From Fidelibacterota bacterium REDSEA-S14_B6 (GTDB lineage Bacteria; Fidelibacterota; Marinisomatia; Marinisomatales; S15-B10), in contig LUOC01000078.1 in assembly GCA_001626655.1 (NCBI GenBank), forward strand, positions 1 to 17,517: a DNA stretch of 17,517 bases. The letters are read 5' to 3'. This document shows, piece by piece, positions 15,403 through 17,517 of this stretch (its first letter is position 1; each line of letters opens with the position of its first letter). A program made the translations under genes and the position numbers. The notes below the pieces were generated by a model, which worked only from the letters and a program-made list of their open reading frames with translations, did no database searches and was not told the DNA's origin.

Positions 15403-16785
15403 TTGAGCAACTGGACGAATAAATGTCTGGTTGCTTCCACAGCTATCACCATTTTAGTTGGCCCCTTGATAGGTCAGACTGCCGCCGATGCCGTTCGGAT
15501 CAGCAGCAATGAAACAGGCTTTGGTGCACGGGCGCTGGCTATGGGCAGCGCCTACACAGCAATCGCCAACGATTTTTCGGCAATCTACTGGAACCCTGCC
15601 GGATTGGCCACCATCCCCGTCGGCGGCATGTTTGCAGAGGGACTCGGGAATACGTTAACGAACAACATTACGTACCTCGGCGCCTCCAACAACGTTACTG
15701 ATCAGAACAAGCGTCTCGGCGCCATCGGCTTGGTCACGGCCCTCCCCACCGTTCGAGGAAGTTTTGTCATCGGCGTCGGGATCAACAAGCTCGCTTCCTA
15801 TGACAATTACCTCGACTTTTCCGGTTTCAGCTCTGTGGATAATGGTCTCGAGTTTACGTTTGAGGAAGACGGTCAACATGTTTTGTATCCGTTCAACTCC
15901 AATGTTTTGCGCTCCGAGGAGGTGAGGAGTATCGGCGGCGTCGATCAAATCTCTCTCGGTATAGGGGTAGCCATGTCGCCCCGAACCGTTGCGGGGCTCT
16001 CAGTCTCTACTGTAGGGGCTCGCGAAGAATACAGGTTTATTTTTGGCCAGACTGATTCCGAGAACAGGTACACTGCCTTCCCTGCCGATTTTCACAGATA
16101 TCTCGTTACACAGGACCTTTCACTCGAAGGGACAGCCACCAGAATCCGCGGCGGCATCATGTCGGCCATTTCGCCGAAACTGAAAATCGGCGCGACGGTC
16201 GCTCTCCCATCAACATTCGAGATTACGGAGCAACACTACCTCGAGGAGGAGCTCACTTTCGATGATGAATCAACCACTGACTCCACGATAGCAGGCTACT
16301 GGGAATATCGAGTAAGAACCCCTCTGTCGATGGATGTTGGAGCCGCATTCACCGGCCCAGCTCTCACCATTTCAGCGACGGCACGCCTCAAGGACTGGGC
16401 AAGCACTCAGTTTGATCTGAAGGACCTCCCGGCGTCAACGCCCCTGCGCGAAGAGTTGGAGGCCGAAAACAGAATCCTCTCCTCCGACTACAGGACAACC
16501 GTCGAACTGCGTTCCGGTGCTGAATATGTCCTGAGAGTTCGGGGAATGGCTTTCAGTTTTCGCGGCGGTTACACTCTCATCCCCTCTCCTCTCCGCATTC
16601 CCGACGAGGACAGGAACTATTTCACCGGTGGAATTGCAATTTCCCCCACACAACAGTTTATTATTAACTTATCTTATCTGACAACCATGTGGGAAAGAAG
16701 CTCATCGGATCAGTATACTCCGTCAGGGACAGTCGAGAGTCTGACGAAAGCGACTATTGTCGTGAATGCTAGACTTCGCTTCTAA
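15403..16785 (+). CDS. OmpP1/FadL (PorV-like) outer-membrane beta-barrel protein
   Basis: A 460-residue barrel. The only start that keeps the signal peptide is TTG at 15403 (SNWTNKCLVASTAITILVG, cut near residue 30), preceded by a weak AGAAG. The N-terminal block TGFGARALAMGSAYTAIAND (38-57) followed by FSAIYWNPAGLA is the hallmark of the OmpP1/FadL/PorV group. Amphipathic strands follow, and the chain ends NARLRF with the terminal aromatic residue recognised by the Bam machinery. Members move hydrophobic compounds across the outer membrane or, for PorV, serve type IX secretion; which applies here is open. A lipoprotein gene ends 28 bases upstream. Confidence 0.85.
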   Translation: MSNWTNKCLVASTAITILVGPLIGQTAADAVRISSNETGFGARALAMGSAYTAIANDFSAIYWNPAGLATIPVGGMFAEGLGNTLTNNITYLGASNNVTDQNKRLGAIGLVTALPTVRGSFVIGVGINKLASYDNYLDFSGFSSVDNGLEFTFEEDGQHVLYPFNSNVLRSEEVRSIGGVDQISLGIGVAMSPRTVAGLSVSTVGAREEYRFIFGQTDSENRYTAFPADFHRYLVTQDLSLEGTATRIRGGIMSAISPKLKIGATVALPSTFEITEQHYLEEELTFDDESTTDSTIAGYWEYRVRTPLSMDVGAAFTGPALTISATARLKDWASTQFDLKDLPASTPLREELEAENRILSSDYRTTVELRSGAEYVLRVRGMAFSFRGGYTLIPSPLRIPDEDRNYFTGGIAISPTQQFIINLSYLTTMWERSSSDQYTPSGTVESLTKATIVVNARLRF

Positions 16786-16793
16786 TGATGATA

Positions 16794-16823
16794 TGTGTTA
16801 ATATTATGTGTATTATAAACACA
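16794..16823. repeat. AT-rich inverted repeat before the amidohydrolase gene
   Basis: TGTGTT (16794-16799) mirrors AACACA (16818-16823), and TGTGT (16807-16811) can instead pair with ACACA (16819-16823) over seven bases. TATAAA at 16814-16819 could be a -10 box but no -35 stands at the right distance. It may be a weak terminator, an operator or nothing. Confidence 0.25.
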
Positions 16824-16872
16824 ACCGGTGAACTCGAACGATTTTCTCCCGCACAACCAACGAGAAGGGGTT

Positions 16873-17517
16873 ATGATCAATAGACATAGAATGTTTCTCT
16901 TTTTATTCACGTTTTCTGTATTGCTCACAGCCAGTGGGGGTGCGGATGACCGAAGAATTCAGAAAGCGGTGAAAAAGCATACCGCCGCTATTCTTGAACT
17001 TCGCCATCAGATTCACCAGTATCCCGAGCTGGGGAACAGGGAGTTCAAAACGGCCGAGCTTGTGGCCAATCACCTCAGGTCCCTCGGGATGGAGGTGCAG
17101 ACCGGCGTGGCCCATACTGGAGTGATCGGTCTTCTGAAGGGCGGTAAGTCGGGGCCCGTCGTGGCTGTCAGGGCCGACATGGATGCCCTCCCTGTTACCG
17201 AGGATACTGATCTCCCCTTCAAGTCTACCGTCCGCACGACTTACCTCGGGAACGATGTGGGCGTTATGCATGCGTGCGGCCACGATATTCATACGTCGGT
17301 CCAGCTGGGCGTCGCTTCTGTCCTCACCTCCATGAAGAAAGATATCCCGGGAACCGTCAAGTTCATTTTCCAGCCGGCTGAAGAGGGTGCGCCTCCCGGT
17401 GAGGAGGGCGGGGCTGATCTTATGGTTCGGGAGAACACCATGGAGGATCCCAGACCGGTGGCTGTCTTTGGCCTCCACGCTCTGGCGAGCATGGAAGTAG
17501 GAACCATCGGCTACACC
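16873..17517 (+). CDS. M20D family amidohydrolase/aminoacylase, secreted (3' end beyond window)
   Basis: The first 215 codons of a metal-dependent amidohydrolase; the gene runs off the right edge. A signal peptide of about 23 residues (MFLFLFTFSVLLTA core) implies export. M20D signatures are LRHQIHQYPELGNREF (43-58), VRADMDALPV (99-108), HACGHDIHT (133-141; metal ligands Cys135 and His137), FQPAEEG (166-172; Glu170/Glu171) and GLHAL (200-204; His202). Such enzymes remove acyl groups from N-acylated amino acids or related amides (hippurate hydrolase, aminoacylase and IAA-amino-acid hydrolase types). A short Gly/Glu-rich insertion, APPGEEGG (173-180), follows the Glu motif. AAGGGG precedes the ATG. 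Export and the nearby S9 peptidases fit peptide breakdown outside the cytoplasm. Confidence 0.94.
   Translation, partial: MINRHRMFLFLFTFSVLLTASGGADDRRIQKAVKKHTAAILELRHQIHQYPELGNREFKTAELVANHLRSLGMEVQTGVAHTGVIGLLKGGKSGPVVAVRADMDALPVTEDTDLPFKSTVRTTYLGNDVGVMHACGHDIHTSVQLGVASVLTSMKKDIPGTVKFIFQPAEEGAPPGEEGGADLMVRENTMEDPRPVAVFGLHALASMEVGTIGYT

Noticed and set aside
16903..17478. Minus-strand open frame of 191 codons
   Set aside because: Complement of the M20D gene, whose plus-strand frame has all metal-binding motifs.
1..17517. CRISPR array, insertion sequence, prophage or toxin-antitoxin genes
   Set aside because: No regularly spaced repeats, transposase, integrase or phage-like genes were seen in any frame.

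Overview
The window looks like a piece of a Gram-negative, outer-membrane-bearing heterotroph. Several proteins end in a barrel-type C-terminal Phe, there are lipoprotein and Tat-type signals, and there is an OmpP1/FadL-type porin, a DUF5916 barrel protein, DPP-like S9 peptidases and an M20D amidohydrolase. This mix resembles marine FCB-group bacteria such as Neomarinimicrobiota (SAR406). That placement is recollection of gene content, not a phylogenetic result.

Minus-strand block, 7177 down to 1. A DUF5916/CBM9-like outer-membrane protein (7177-4979) is followed by a promoter with a 20-bp near-palindrome between its -10 and -35 (4929-4957). Then comes a tight operon: DoxX-family membrane protein (4887-4375), Tat-type Gfo/Idh/MocA oxidoreductase (4360-2872, disrupted), MFS permease of the nucleoside-H+ symporter type (2838-1576), cytoplasmic-type Gfo/Idh/MocA oxidoreductase (1574-460, one frame break), and a DUF1080/3-keto-disaccharide hydrolase lipoprotein cut off by the window edge (455-1). 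The gene set suggests an oxidative route for glycosides: oxidise the sugar to a 3-keto form, cleave it, import and process the product.

Plus-strand block, 7325 to 17517. A clear promoter precedes an S9 prolyl-oligopeptidase (7325-9679), a small frame-broken barrel-like protein (9732-10374), a DUF819 permease (10395-11522), a second S9 peptidase with its own promoter and strong ribosome site (11590-13623), a 195-bp spacer with a CRP/FNR-like palindrome, an unrecognised membrane protein with C-terminal beta repeats (13819-14589), a Tyr/Gly- and Ser-rich lipoprotein (14643-15374), an OmpP1/FadL-like barrel (15403-16785) and the first 215 codons of a secreted M20D amidohydrolase (16873 to the edge). 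The peptidases, permease and amidohydrolase fit peptide scavenging.

Three genes are broken by frame changes (about 745-770, 4142-4209 and 10147-10230). The 4142-4209 break also lacks the Rossmann glycine loop expected there. They could be real decay or sequence/assembly error, and the sequence alone cannot decide. No rRNA, tRNA, CRISPR array, insertion sequence or phage gene was seen, and no stretch over 300 bases lacks a gene.
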